From Stutzerimonas stutzeri (GTDB lineage Bacteria; Pseudomonadota; Gammaproteobacteria; Pseudomonadales; Pseudomonadaceae), in contig NZ_CP073105.1 of NCBI RefSeq assembly GCF_018138085.1, forward strand, positions 992,001 to 1,056,000: a DNA stretch of 64,000 bases, read 5' to 3'. This document shows positions 15,731 to 27,513 of the stretch, piece by piece. The notes below the pieces were generated by a model that was given only the letters and a program-made list of their open reading frames with translations, was not told the DNA's origin and ran no database searches. Numbering within the stretch: position 1 is the first letter of the stretch; each line of letters opens with the position of its first letter. A program made the translations under genes and the position numbers.

Positions 15731-16941
15731 TGAGCAAGTTCATGGAGTGGGTTGATGCGCGCTTCCCCGCGACCAAGATGTGGGAAGACCATCTCAGCAA
15801 ATATTACGCACCGAAGAACTTCAACGTTCTGTACTTCTTTGGCTCATTGGCCTTGCTGGTGCTGGTCAACCAGATTCTCACCGGTATCTGGCTCACGATG
15901 AGTTTCGAACCGTCCGCCGAAGGCGCGTTCGCCTCCGTCGAATACATCATGCGTGATGTGGAATACGGCTGGATCATTCGCTACCTGCACTCGACCGGTG
16001 CGTCGGCGTTCTTCATCGTTGTCTATCTGCACATGTTCCGCGGCATCCTCTACGGCTCCTATCAGAAGCCGCGCGAGCTGGTGTGGATCTTCGGCATGAT
16101 GATCTACCTCGCGCTGATGGCCGAGGCCTTCATGGGCTATCTGCTGCCGTGGGGCCAGATGTCCTACTGGGGTGCCCAGGTGATCATTTCGCTGTTCGGC
16201 GCCATCCCGGTTATCGGCGGTGACCTGACTCAGTGGATTCGCGGTGACTACCTGATTTCCGGCATCACGCTGAACCGATTCTTCGCGCTGCACGTTATCG
16301 CGCTGCCGATCGTTATTCTCGGCCTGGTCGTTCTGCACATCCTCGCGCTGCACGAGGTGGGTTCGAACAACCCGATGGGTGTCGATATCAAGAAGACCAA
16401 GAACGAAGCTGGCGTGCCGCTGGATGGCATTCCCTTCCATCCCTACTACACGGTGAAGGACATCGTGGGTGTGGTGGTGTTCCTGTTCGTCTTCTGCGCC
16501 ATCGTGTTCTTCTTCCCCGAGATGGGTGGGTATTTCCTCGAGAAGCCCAACTTCGAGGTGGCGAACGCGTTCAAGACGCCTGCGCACATCGCACCGGTCT
16601 GGTACTTCACGCCGTTCTACGCAATTCTCCGCGCCGTGCCGGACAAGCTGCTGGGCGTGATCGCCATGGGTGCCGCGATTGCCGTGCTGTTCGTGCTGCC
16701 GTGGCTGGATCGCAGTCCGGTCAAGTCCATGAAGTACAAAGGCTGGATGAGCAAGATCGCGCTGCTGGCGTTCTGCATCTCCTTCATCATTCTCGGTGTA
16801 CTTGGCGTGCTGGCTCCGACTCCTGAGCGCACACTGCTCGCGCGGATCTGTACTGCCGTCTACTTCGGCTACTTCATCCTGATGCCGTTCTATACCAAGC
16901 TCGAGAAGACCAAAGTAGTTCCGCAAAGGGTGGCTGGCTGA
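15727..16941 (+). CDS. petB: Cytochrome b of the bc1 complex
   Basis: Membrane subunit (404 residues) holding two b hemes and both quinone sites. The heme-ligand histidines lie in helix B (RYLHSTGASAFFIVVYLHMFRG) and helix D (RFFALHVIALP...LVVLHILALHEVGSNNP). The Qo-site PEWY-equivalent is PVWYFTPFYAILRAVPDKLLG. ATG overlaps petA (ATGATG; the second ATG is also usable) and the stop overlaps petC by one base. Normal length for proteobacterial cytochrome b. Confidence 0.98.
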   Translation: MMSKFMEWVDARFPATKMWEDHLSKYYAPKNFNVLYFFGSLALLVLVNQILTGIWLTMSFEPSAEGAFASVEYIMRDVEYGWIIRYLHSTGASAFFIVVYLHMFRGILYGSYQKPRELVWIFGMMIYLALMAEAFMGYLLPWGQMSYWGAQVIISLFGAIPVIGGDLTQWIRGDYLISGITLNRFFALHVIALPIVILGLVVLHILALHEVGSNNPMGVDIKKTKNEAGVPLDGIPFHPYYTVKDIVGVVVFLFVFCAIVFFFPEMGGYFLEKPNFEVANAFKTPAHIAPVWYFTPFYAILRAVPDKLLGVIAMGAAIAVLFVLPWLDRSPVKSMKYKGWMSKIALLAFCISFIILGVLGVLAPTPERTLLARICTAVYFGYFILMPFYTKLEKTKVVPQRVAG

Positions 16942-17750
16942 TGAAAAAGCAATTTGCTGCATTGATTCTTGCACTGGTGCCGGCATTGGGCTTCGCCTCG
17001 GGTGGCGAAGTCCACCTGGACCAGGTGGATGTCGATCTGACCGATAAGGTCGCCATGCAGGATGGTCTGAGAACCTTCGCCAACTATTGCATGGGCTGCC
17101 ACAGCGCCCAGTATCAGCGCTACGAGCGAGTTGCCAAGGATCTCGGTATTCCGGAAGAGGTCATGCTCGACAATGTCGTCTTCAGTGGCGCCAAGATCGG
17201 CGACCACATGCAGATCGGGATGAAGCCGAGCGATGCCAAGACCTGGTTCGGTGCGGCTCCGCCCGACCTGACCCTGGTGGCGCGTGTGCGAGGTAACGAC
17301 TGGCTGTACACTTATCTGCGCAGCTTCTATGAGGATCCTACGCGCCCTTATGGTGTGAACAACACCGTGTTCCCGAACGTGGGCATGCCGCATGTACTGG
17401 CTCCGCTGCAGGGGCGTCAGGTGCTGCCGAGCAAGCTTCCGGAAGGTGAATCGGTAGCCTGCAAACAGGTTCAGGTAGTCGAGGATGGGCGCAAGCAATT
17501 CGACCCGCTGACCGGAACGCCGATCACGCATGAAGATTGCCATGCGATGACGGTCGTGCCTGGCACCGGCGCCCTGACCGAGGCGGAGTACGACGAGAAG
17601 ATCAAGAACCTGGTGACCTTCCTCGCCTACTCGGCTAATCCGGTCAAGCTGGAAAGCCAGCGCATCGGTACCTACGTGCTGCTGTTCCTGGCGTTCTTCT
17701 TCGTATTCGCCTATTTGCTCAAGCGGGAATACTGGAAAGACGTTCACTGA
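16941..17750 (+). CDS. petC: Cytochrome c1
   Basis: Cytochrome c1 (269 residues), the c-heme subunit passing electrons to soluble cytochrome c. A Sec signal peptide ends near FASGGE, the heme motif CMGCH is at about residues 50-54, and the axial-ligand Met lies in [15 protein letters not shown]-terminal anchor ([21 protein letters not shown]) holds it in the membrane. Last gene of the operon, followed by an intrinsic terminator. Confidence 0.97.
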   Translation: MKKQFAALILALVPALGFASGGEVHLDQVDVDLTDKVAMQDGLRTFANYCMGCHSAQYQRYERVAKDLGIPEEVMLDNVVFSGAKIGDHMQIGMKPSDAKTWFGAAPPDLTLVARVRGNDWLYTYLRSFYEDPTRPYGVNNTVFPNVGMPHVLAPLQGRQVLPSKLPEGESVACKQVQVVEDGRKQFDPLTGTPITHEDCHAMTVVPGTGALTEAEYDEKIKNLVTFLAYSANPVKLESQRIGTYVLLFLAFFFVFAYLLKREYWKDVH

Positions 17751-17773
17751 TCCCTCGCTGTTTTGCGGTACCC

Positions 17774-17804
17774 TGCGCGCGCCCTTATGGGCGCGCGTTT
17801 TTTT
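17774..17804 (+). terminator. Intrinsic terminator of petABC
   Basis: GCGCGCGCCC-TTAT-GGGCGCGCG followed by seven T, about 25 bases past the petC stop. Confidence 0.88.
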
Positions 17805-17838
17805 CTGCTACGTCATAATTCCAATGAGGAGGGACCCT

Positions 17839-18456
17839 ATGGCCGCTACCAACCGGTTGGCCTGTTATTCCGATCCCGCCGACCATTATTCGCACCGGGT
17901 GCGCTACGTGCTGGCCGAGAAGGGCGTCAGCGTCGAGATACTCGATGTCGATCCGGCGCGTTGTCCGGTCAGACTGACCGAGGTGAACCCTTACGCCAGC
18001 GTGCCGACGCTGGTGGATCGTGATCTGGCCCTCTATGAGCCGAGCGTGATCACCGAATATCTGGAGGAGCGCTATCCGCATCCTCCGCTGCTGCCGGCCT
18101 ATCCTGTCGCCAGGGCCAACACCCGGCTGCTGGTCCACCGGGTCCAGCGGGACTGGTGCAGCCTGGTGGATCGGATATCCGATCGCCGCACGGCTGAAGC
18201 GGCGCGGGCCCAGGCGCGCAAGGAGCTGCGTGAAAGCCTCACGGGCGTATCGCCGGTGTTTGCCGAGCGGCCGTTTTTCATGAGCGATGAGATCAGTCTG
18301 GTGGACTGCTGTCTGTTGCCTATCCTGTGGCGTTTGCCCAAACTTGGAATCGAGTTGCCGCGAGCAGCGAAGCCACTGCTCGATTATATGGAGACCAACT
18401 TTGCTCGCGAGGCCTTCCAGGTCAGTCTATCCGCCGTTGAGCGCGGCATGCGCTAA
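17839..18456 (+). CDS. sspA: Stringent starvation protein A (glutathione S-transferase fold)
   Basis: SspA (205 residues) associates with RNA polymerase in stationary phase and affects stress and virulence genes in related bacteria. The N-terminal thioredoxin-fold half ([37 protein letters not shown]) and C-terminal helical GST half are both present. The usual GST catalytic residue is not conserved, as in other SspA. I chose the ATG at 17839 (MAATNRLAC) because GAGGAGGG is six bases upstream; an in-frame ATG at 17824 lies before that site. sspB follows after 12 bases. Confidence 0.96.
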   Translation: MAATNRLACYSDPADHYSHRVRYVLAEKGVSVEILDVDPARCPVRLTEVNPYASVPTLVDRDLALYEPSVITEYLEERYPHPPLLPAYPVARANTRLLVHRVQRDWCSLVDRISDRRTAEAARAQARKELRESLTGVSPVFAERPFFMSDEISLVDCCLLPILWRLPKLGIELPRAAKPLLDYMETNFAREAFQVSLSAVERGMR

Positions 18457-18468
18457 GAGAGGCCGTAT

Positions 18469-18867
18469 ATGACTTCAAGTCGTCCTTATCTGGTTCGGGC
18501 GCTGTATGAGTGGATCGTCGATAATGACTGCACGCCACACCTGCTGGTTAATACCGATCATCCGGGGGTGCAGGTCCCGGATGGTTTTGCCAGTGATGGC
18601 CAGATCGTGTTGAACGTGGCACCTAGCGCGGTTCGGCAGTTGCAGATGGATAACCAGGCGATCAGTTTCGAGGGGCGCTTCGGTGGTGTGCCGCATAGCT
18701 TGCATGTCCCGTCTGCTGCGGTCATGGCGATCTATGCGCGGGAAAATGGGCAGGGGATGGTCTTCGAGGTCGAGCCTACGCCGCCGGACGACACGCCTAC
18801 TGACGATTCGGCGGACTCAGCGCGACCTGCGGCTACCGGGCGTCCCAGCCTGAAAGTCGTCAAATAA
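18469..18867 (+). CDS. sspB: ClpXP protease specificity-enhancing factor
   Basis: Adaptor protein of 132 residues that delivers ssrA-tagged proteins to ClpXP. The folded part spans about 1-110 (RPYLVRALYEWIVDNDCTPHL, GFASDGQIVLNVAPSAV, SFEGRFGGVPHSLHVPSAAV). After an acidic linker (TPPDDTPTDDSADS) the C-terminus ends RPSLKVVK, which is the ClpX-docking motif of the family. It sits directly behind sspA as in E. coli and Pseudomonas. Confidence 0.96.
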   Translation: MTSSRPYLVRALYEWIVDNDCTPHLLVNTDHPGVQVPDGFASDGQIVLNVAPSAVRQLQMDNQAISFEGRFGGVPHSLHVPSAAVMAIYARENGQGMVFEVEPTPPDDTPTDDSADSARPAATGRPSLKVVK

Positions 18868-18915
18868 GCCGGGACAAGCCCAGGCCTGGCCGCAGGTGCG
18901 GCGAAAGGGCAAAGG

Positions 18916-18943
18916 CGCGGCAGCGGTAGTCACTGCTGCCGCG
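18916..18943. terminator. Hairpin between the convergent sspB and BON-lipoprotein genes
   Basis: CGCGGCAGC and GCTGCCGCG form a perfect 9-bp stem around a 10-base loop, centrally placed between two convergent genes. T runs on both sides are short, so efficiency is uncertain. Confidence 0.55.
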
Positions 18944-18957
18944 TTTGCAGGGTTGGC

Positions 18958-20234
<1,277 letters not shown>

Positions 20235-20603
20235 TCAGCCATCGAACGCATTCCGGATCCAGTTGGGCTTCTCCGCGCTGTCTGCCGCCGCGCCCAGGGC
20301 AACCACGTCGAAGCGGCAGGGGTGCCTCGCCCAGCGACTCTCCTTCTGCAGGAAATGCTGGGCTGCCTTGATCAGCTTCTGCTGTTTGCGCAGGTCGACG
20401 CTTTCGAGCGCGCCGCCCCACGCGGCGTGGCGCCTATAGCGAACCTCGACGAATACTACTGTATCGCCATCGAGCATGACCAGATCAAGCTCGCCGCTGC
20501 GGCAGGTCCAGTTCCGGCACAGCAGCCGCAGGCCATGCCGTTGTAGATGCTGCTGTGCAGCATCTTCGGCGAGCTGCCCGCTGATCTGCTTGCTGGTGGT
20601 CAA
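20235..20603 (-). CDS. yraN: YraN family endonuclease-like protein (UPF0102)
   Basis: A 122-residue protein with the restriction-endonuclease-like UPF0102 core: GQLAEDAAQQHLQRHGLRLL, then the active-site-like set GELDLVMLDGDTVVFVEVRYR (E, D and ExR in the PD-(D/E)XK order) and a Lys/Gln-rich helix KQQKLIKAAQHFL. The biological role is unsettled. Four-base overlap with lpoA upstream; the gap to the SIS-domain gene downstream is 108 bases without a gene. Confidence 0.94.
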   Translation of the reverse strand: MTTSKQISGQLAEDAAQQHLQRHGLRLLCRNWTCRSGELDLVMLDGDTVVFVEVRYRRHAAWGGALESVDLRKQQKLIKAAQHFLQKESRWARHPCRFDVVALGAAADSAEKPNWIRNAFDG

Positions 20604-22357
20604 TAGGGCGCATCCGCCAGTGGCTGAACTTCACCGTCGTGGAATACGGCCCAGGGCAGCTGACGCTCGATCCGTCGCTCTGGCGTGATGCCGAGCGTGC
20701 CGGACAGGCCGTCGAGCCGAGTGTCTGGAAGCGCCAGCAGTTGATTCAGGCGCGGCGCCAGCAGGTAGGCATCGGCGCCCATCGCATACAGACGGCCGAG
20801 GCTGCCGCGTGCTTGTGGCCACTTGCGCTCTATTTCCTGGCGAAGAGGGAGTTGCGCATCCAGCAGCCAGGGCGTCTCCGTGAAGCGAATGCCTTCCAGG
20901 TCGAGGTATTGGGTGCGGTTATCCGTGGCGGCGTGCAGGTGCGAAGTGGCATAGACCGGCAGGTCGCCAGCGTATTGGAAGATCAGCGTGGGCCTGACTT
21001 GCTGCGCCTGCTGAGGAGTCGCCGCCAGGAACAGGAAATCGACATCCTGGCGGCGCGATGGCTGGGCATCGCCATGGCTGCGCACTTGCAGCAGATCGGC
21101 TATCTGGTTGGCCAGCTCGACCGGTTCTGCCAGGGATTCGGCCGCGACAACGGTTCCTCCCTGCTCTTGCCATTGCTCGCGAAACGCCTGGAAGACGCGG
21201 TTACCCCAATCGCCGCGAGGCGTCAGGGCAACGGCGCGACGATGGCCGTCGGCCCAGGCCCGGCGCGCCACTTCACGAGCCTCGTCTTCCGCTGCCAGGC
21301 CGAACTGGAACAGCTGCGGCGGGGCTTTCTGGCCTGCATCGCTGTAATTCAGCGCCAGCGTCGTGATGGGTAGCTGATCGCGGCTGGCCAGTTGGCGGAC
21401 CATGTCCTTGTCCAGCGGTCCGACGACGAGCTCGACGCCAGAGGCGGCGGCCTGACGATAGAAGTCTTCCAGGGAAGTTAAGCGCGTGCTGTCGAACAAC
21501 TCGATTTTCAGGTCCTGGCGTGCCGCCAGGTGAGCGGCGAGAAAGCCATCACGCAATGCTCGCGCAACACTCGCCAGGGGGCCGTCCATCGGCAGCAGGA
21601 GCGCCACGTGGGATAGCGGTTTGTCCGCCAGCTCGCGAAGCTTCACCAGGGGTTCCGGCAGTGCGCGTGCGGCGGGATGATTGGGGTTCTGCTGGATCCA
21701 GGAGTCGATTGCGCGTTGTTGCTGCCCGATGGTGCCGGCCTGTTTCACGACAGCTGCCAGCGACAGCCAGCCGGATAGATCGGCGTCCTTGGTCGGCTGC
21801 AACTGTTCGATCGGCAGGCTCGACACGAGTGCCCAGATCGCTTCGTGATTTTGCTTGGCGGCTTCACCGCTCAGAAGCGGGGCGATGAAGGTTCTTTCGC
21901 GCGCGGCTTCCAGCGGCTGATCATTTGCGCTGAACGCCTGGGCGCGCGCCAGCTGGGTGCGCAGCTGCTGTTCGACCGGCAGCTCGGCGAGACGCTCGAA
22001 CGCAGGATGCTGCAGGGCTTGAAGGGCGCGTTGTGGCTGGTTGTCGGCCAGCGCCAGCTCCGCTTCCAGGGTTTTGGCAAACATCTGCTGCGCCGGCATC
22101 AGCTGTGCAACGTCTACCTGCTCGAGAATCTTCGTTGCCTGGGCGCTATTGCCTTGCTGCAGGCTCTGGTCGGCCGCCGACAGGCGCAACAGTGCGGCCT
22201 CGGCAGGGTTGCTGGCGTCGGCTTCCTTCAGCAGCTGTTGCGTCGATGCCTGCGGGATGCGTGGCAGCTCGCCCAGTGTGGAGGAGGGCGAGCTGGCGCA
22301 AGCCGAAAGCACGGCAGCAATGCATAAGAAGAAGAACGGGCGAAGACGAGCCATCAT
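20600..22357 (-). CDS. lpoA: Penicillin-binding protein activator LpoA (outer-membrane lipoprotein)
   Basis: Outer-membrane lipoprotein of about 585 residues that reaches through the peptidoglycan to stimulate the bifunctional synthase PBP1a. A short signal peptide ends in the lipobox LSAC (AAVLSACASS). The N-terminal half is TPR-like (ASNPAEAALLRLSAADQSL, AELALADNQPQRAL). The C-terminal half from about residue 250 resembles a periplasmic substrate-binding fold (HVALLLPMDGPLASVARALRDGFLAAH). The frame is open further upstream, but MMARLRPFF at 22357 has AGGA eight bases before it and gives a normal signal peptide. Divergent from rsmI and first gene of the lpoA-yraN-SIS-BON run. Confidence 0.93.
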   Translation of the reverse strand: MMARLRPFFFLCIAAVLSACASSPSSTLGELPRIPQASTQQLLKEADASNPAEAALLRLSAADQSLQQGNSAQATKILEQVDVAQLMPAQQMFAKTLEAELALADNQPQRALQALQHPAFERLAELPVEQQLRTQLARAQAFSANDQPLEAARERTFIAPLLSGEAAKQNHEAIWALVSSLPIEQLQPTKDADLSGWLSLAAVVKQAGTIGQQQRAIDSWIQQNPNHPAARALPEPLVKLRELADKPLSHVALLLPMDGPLASVARALRDGFLAAHLAARQDLKIELFDSTRLTSLEDFYRQAAASGVELVVGPLDKDMVRQLASRDQLPITTLALNYSDAGQKAPPQLFQFGLAAEDEAREVARRAWADGHRRAVALTPRGDWGNRVFQAFREQWQEQGGTVVAAESLAEPVELANQIADLLQVRSHGDAQPSRRQDVDFLFLAATPQQAQQVRPTLIFQYAGDLPVYATSHLHAATDNRTQYLDLEGIRFTETPWLLDAQLPLRQEIERKWPQARGSLGRLYAMGADAYLLAPRLNQLLALPDTRLDGLSGTLGITPERRIERQLPWAVFHDGEVQPLADAPY

Positions 22358-22393
22358 GTGATCATTCCTGGAAGCGCTGGCGAATGTCGGCGG

Positions 22394-22449
22394 ATTGTAC
22401 CCAAGCACCGTCAGGGGCGCGATGTCGCGGCTCCCAAACGGGCTACAAT
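22394..22449. promoter_or_regulatory. Divergent promoter region between lpoA and rsmI
   Basis: TACAAT occurs facing right at 22444-22449, about 30 bases before the rsmI GTG, and facing left (ATTGTA on the plus strand, 22394-22399), about 37 bases before the lpoA start. Both are good -10 hexamers for divergent transcription. No convincing -35 boxes were found. Confidence 0.4.
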
Positions 22450-22478
22450 GCGCGCTTTACGTGATTGAGGTACGCCCT

Positions 22479-23351
22479 GTGACTGCGCCAGCTGACGCTA
22501 ATTCCGCTGTGGGCACGCTCTATGTCGTCGCCACACCCATTGGCAATCTGGAAGATGTCAGCGCCCGGGCGCTGCGTGTCCTGGCCGAGGTGGCGCTGAT
22601 TGCGGCCGAAGACACCCGTCACTCGGCTCGGCTGCTGCAGCATTTCGGTATCGCCACGCCATTGGCTGCCTGTCATGAGCATAACGAGCGTGACGAGGGC
22701 GGTCGCTTCATCAAGCGGCTTCTAGCCGGCGACGATGTGGCGCTGATCTCCGATGCGGGCACTCCGCTGATCTCCGACCCTGGCTATCACCTGGTCAGGC
22801 AGGCGCGTTCGGCTGGTATACGCGTTGTCCCGCTACCGGGTGCCTGTGCGTTGATTGCCGCACTTTCCGCGGCGGGCCTGCCTTCCGATCGCTTCATCTT
22901 CGAGGGCTTTCTGCCCGCCAAGCAGGCTGCGCGTCGTGCTCGTCTCGAGTTGCTGCGTGAAGAGCCGCGCACGGTGATTTTCTATGAGGCGCCGCATCGT
23001 ATCCTTGAGTCCCTGGAGGATCTGGAGGCGGTGTTCGGTCCGGAGCGCCCGGCGGTGCTGGCGCGTGAGCTGACCAAGACATTCGAGACGCTGCAAGGGC
23101 TCCCGCTGGGCGAGCTGCGCTCTTGGGTGGCCGCGGACAGCAACCAGCAGCGTGGCGAGTGCGTGCTGGTGGTGGGTGGCTGGCAGGCGCCACAGGGTGA
23201 TGACGCGATCGACCAGAACGCTCGTCGAGTGTTGCGCCTGTTGCTGGCCGAGATGCCGGTCAAGCGCGCCGCGGCTGTTGCCGCCGAAATAACCGGCATC
23301 AGGAAAAACCTGCTTTATCAGCTTGCACTGGAGGAGAAAAGCGAGGGCTGA
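22479..23351 (+). CDS. rsmI: 16S rRNA (cytidine-1402-2'-O)-methyltransferase
   Basis: SAM-dependent methyltransferase of 290 residues modifying the ribose of C1402 in the decoding centre. Typical tetrapyrrole-methylase-fold motifs: GTLYVVATPIGNLEDVSARAL, AAEDTRHSARLLQHFG, ALISDAGTPLISDPGYHLV and LPGACALIAALSAAGLPSDRF. I chose GTG at 22479 (MTAPADANS) because GAGG lies upstream and the frame before it contains the -10 hexamer and no family sequence. It precedes rnpB and mraZ, the standard Pseudomonas order. Confidence 0.96.
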   Translation: MTAPADANSAVGTLYVVATPIGNLEDVSARALRVLAEVALIAAEDTRHSARLLQHFGIATPLAACHEHNERDEGGRFIKRLLAGDDVALISDAGTPLISDPGYHLVRQARSAGIRVVPLPGACALIAALSAAGLPSDRFIFEGFLPAKQAARRARLELLREEPRTVIFYEAPHRILESLEDLEAVFGPERPAVLARELTKTFETLQGLPLGELRSWVAADSNQQRGECVLVVGGWQAPQGDDAIDQNARRVLRLLLAEMPVKRAAAVAAEITGIRKNLLYQLALEEKSEG

Positions 23352-23443
23352 ACGGCGCGGCCGGCCCGTGTCGGCGCGTCCGACCGCTTGATCGGTGCTG
23401 ATCGGCTTGCAGCCCGGGGTGCAGCAAAGTACCCTGCGCGTCG

Positions 23444-23802
23444 GAGAGTCGATCGGACAGTCGCTGTCTCTTTTTGTTCCGCAAGAAGGGAGGGAGGAAA
23501 GTCCGGGCTCCATAGGGCGAAGTGCCAGGTAACGCCTGGGAGGCGTGAGCCTACGGAAAGTGCCACAGAAAATAACCGCCTAAGCACTCCGGTGCCGGTA
23601 AGGGTGAAAAGGTGCGGTAAGAGCGCACCGCACGGCTGGCAACAGCCCGTGGCTAGGTAAACCCCACTTGGAGCAAGACCAAATAGGGATCCATTGGCGT
23701 GGCCCGCGCTGGATCCGGGTAGGTTGCTAGAGGCAGTCAGTGATGGCTGTCGTAGAGGAATGACTGTCCTCGACAGAACCCGGCTTACAGATCGACTCTC
23801 CG
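23444..23802 (+). ncRNA. rnpB: RNase P RNA (M1 RNA, type A)
   Basis: Catalytic RNA of RNase P, which matures tRNA 5' ends. The universal 5' core GAGGAAAGTCCGGGCTCC (about 23495-23512) and 3' core CAGAACCCGGCTTACAGATC are present. The ends pair: AGAGTCGATCGG at the start with the complement ATCGACTCT at the end (helix P1). Internal landmarks include AACCGCCTAAGC and GTAAGGGTGAAAAGGTGCGGTAAGAGCGCACCG. Length near 359 nt is normal. It lies between rsmI and mraZ as in other pseudomonads. The 5' and 3' ends are placed from P1 and may be off by a few bases; CGCTTTTTAGA about 25 bases further on may serve in termination. Confidence 0.95.
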
Positions 23803-23992
23803 ACTTTCCTGCCGAAACATCCCCGCTTTTTAGACCAAAAAAATCTTGCTCTTAACAAAGTACTTTAACTTTGAAGTGCAGTTTTTTGCTTTCGCTCGAT
23901 ATCTCTTTCCCGCTAGCCCTCCGCTTCATCGTTTATCCCCGTTTCGGTTGCTAAATTCCTGCCACATAAGGGTTTTTCCCGTCAGGGTCACC

Positions 23993-24022
23993 TTGACGGT
24001 GGGGCTGCTGCATTTCTATAGT
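23993..24022 (+). promoter_or_regulatory. Promoter of mraZ and the dcw cluster
   Basis: TTGACG (23993-23998) and TATAGT (24017-24022) with an 18-base spacer form a strong sigma-70 promoter about 75 bases upstream of the mraZ start. The MraZ boxes begin 10 bases after the -10 hexamer, so bound MraZ would overlap the transcription start. Confidence 0.7.
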
Positions 24023-24031
24023 GCGCACAAG

Positions 24032-24066
24032 TGGTGGAAAGTGGAACGAAGTGGGTATTAATGGGC
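24032..24066 (+). promoter_or_regulatory. MraZ operator: four TGG repeats at 10-base spacing
   Basis: TGGTG (24032), TGGAA (24042), TGGGT (24052) and TGGGC (24062) recur with an exact 10-base period. MraZ operators known from E. coli and Mycoplasma are direct repeats of TGGGN separated by five bases. The position just after the -10 box supports autorepression of the cell-division operon by MraZ. Confidence 0.72.
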
Positions 24067-24096
24067 TTGGAAAGCTAATTCAGGGGAAGCGCAGCC

Positions 24097-24552
24097 GTGT
24101 TTCGCGGAGCAAACGCCATCAGTCTCGATGCCAAAGGGCGGCTAGCCATGCCCAGCCGGTATCGTGACGAGCTCGTTTCGCGCTGCGAAGGTCAGCTGAT
24201 CGTCACCATCGATGCGGTTGATCGATGCCTTTGTATTTACCCACTGCCCGAATGGGAGCAGATCGAAGCCAAGCTGCGAGAGCTGCCGTCGTTGAGAGAA
24301 GAGAGTCGTCGGCTGCAGCGCTTGCTGATCGGTAACGCGGTCGATCTGGAGATGGATGGCAGCGGCCGGGTGCTGGTGCCACCGCGCTTGCGTGAATATG
24401 CGGGGCTGGACAAGCGGGCCATGCTGGTCGGCCAGCTGAACAAGTTCAGCCTGTGGAACGAGGACGACTGGAACGCACAAGCGGATGCGGACCTGGCGGC
24501 CATCAAACAACCCGGCGCCTTGCCGGAAGAACTACGTGATCTAATCCTGTGA
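24097..24552 (+). CDS. mraZ: Transcriptional regulator MraZ
   Basis: First gene of the division and cell-wall cluster; MraZ (151 residues) is an AbrB-fold DNA-binding protein that represses its own operon. Two MraZ repeats are visible: [25 protein letters not shown] at the N-terminus and [23 protein letters not shown] near residue 85, each with the DxxGR motif. The start is GTG at 24097 with GGGGAAG upstream. Four TGG repeats lie between the promoter and the gene. The stop overlaps rsmH (GTGA). Confidence 0.96.
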   Translation: MFRGANAISLDAKGRLAMPSRYRDELVSRCEGQLIVTIDAVDRCLCIYPLPEWEQIEAKLRELPSLREESRRLQRLLIGNAVDLEMDGSGRVLVPPRLREYAGLDKRAMLVGQLNKFSLWNEDDWNAQADADLAAIKQPGALPEELRDLIL

Positions 24553-25492
24553 CCCAGACCAGCGCCTATAACCATGTGACCGTATTGCTCGACGAGGCCG
24601 TTGCGGCACTCGCCGTGCGCGCGGATGGTCGCTATCTGGATGGAACCTTCGGGCGCGGGGGGCATAGCCGCCTTCTGTTGCGGCAGCTTGGGCCTGATGG
24701 CTGTTTGCTAGGCTTCGACAAGGATCCCCTGGCAATCGCTACGGGACAAGCACTGGCGGCCGAGGATGGCCGCTTTGTCGTTGTGCAGAGAAGTTTCGCC
24801 GAGCTGGGTGCCGAAGTGGCGCAGCGCGGCTGGACCGGGACTTTGAGCGGTGTCTTGCTCGATCTCGGCGTATCTTCGCCGCAGTTGGACGATCCCGAGC
24901 GCGGCTTCAGCTTCCTCAACGACGGCCCGCTGGATATGCGCATGGATCCCAGTCGTGGCGTCAGTGCTGCAGAGTGGATCGCCACAGCCAGCGAAGAGGA
25001 CATCGCTCGCGTATTCAAGGAATACGGTGAAGAACGTTTCGCCAAGCGTATGGCGCGTGCGGTCGTGCAGCGGCGCGCCGAGCGCCCGTTCGAGCGCACG
25101 GCCGACCTCGCTCAAGTGCTGACGGTCGCCAATCCGGCCTGGGAAAAAGGCAAGAACCCCGCGACCCGCGCCTTTCAAGGGCTGCGCATTTTCATCAATA
25201 ACGAACTCGGCGACCTCGAGGCCGGCCTTGATGCTGCCCTGGAGGCGCTCGAGGTCGGTGGCCGGCTGGTCGTGATCAGCTTCCATTCGCTGGAAGACCG
25301 TATCGTCAAGCAGTTCATGCGGCGTCACGCCAAGGGCGAGGCCGATACCCTTCCGCGCGACCTGCCGATCATCCCTGAGAAGTTCGTGCCACGCCTGAAG
25401 CTACTGGGTAAGCCGCAGTACGCGTCGGCTGAAGAAGTCAAGGCAAACCCCCGCTCACGCAGTGCGGTGATGCGCGTTGCGGAGAAGCTGCG

Positions 25493-25496
<4 letters not shown>
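24549..25496 (+). CDS. rsmH: 16S rRNA (cytosine-1402-N4)-methyltransferase
   Basis: SAM-dependent methyltransferase (315 residues) that, together with RsmI, builds N4,2'-O-dimethylcytidine at position 1402. Conserved: [33 protein letters not shown] (SAM motif I), [26 protein letters not shown] and [16 protein letters not shown]. The GTG start overlaps the mraZ stop by four bases and the stop overlaps ftsL by four, consistent with translational coupling. Confidence 0.97.
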
Positions 25497-27512
<2,016 letters not shown>

Positions 27513-27513
<1 letters not shown>

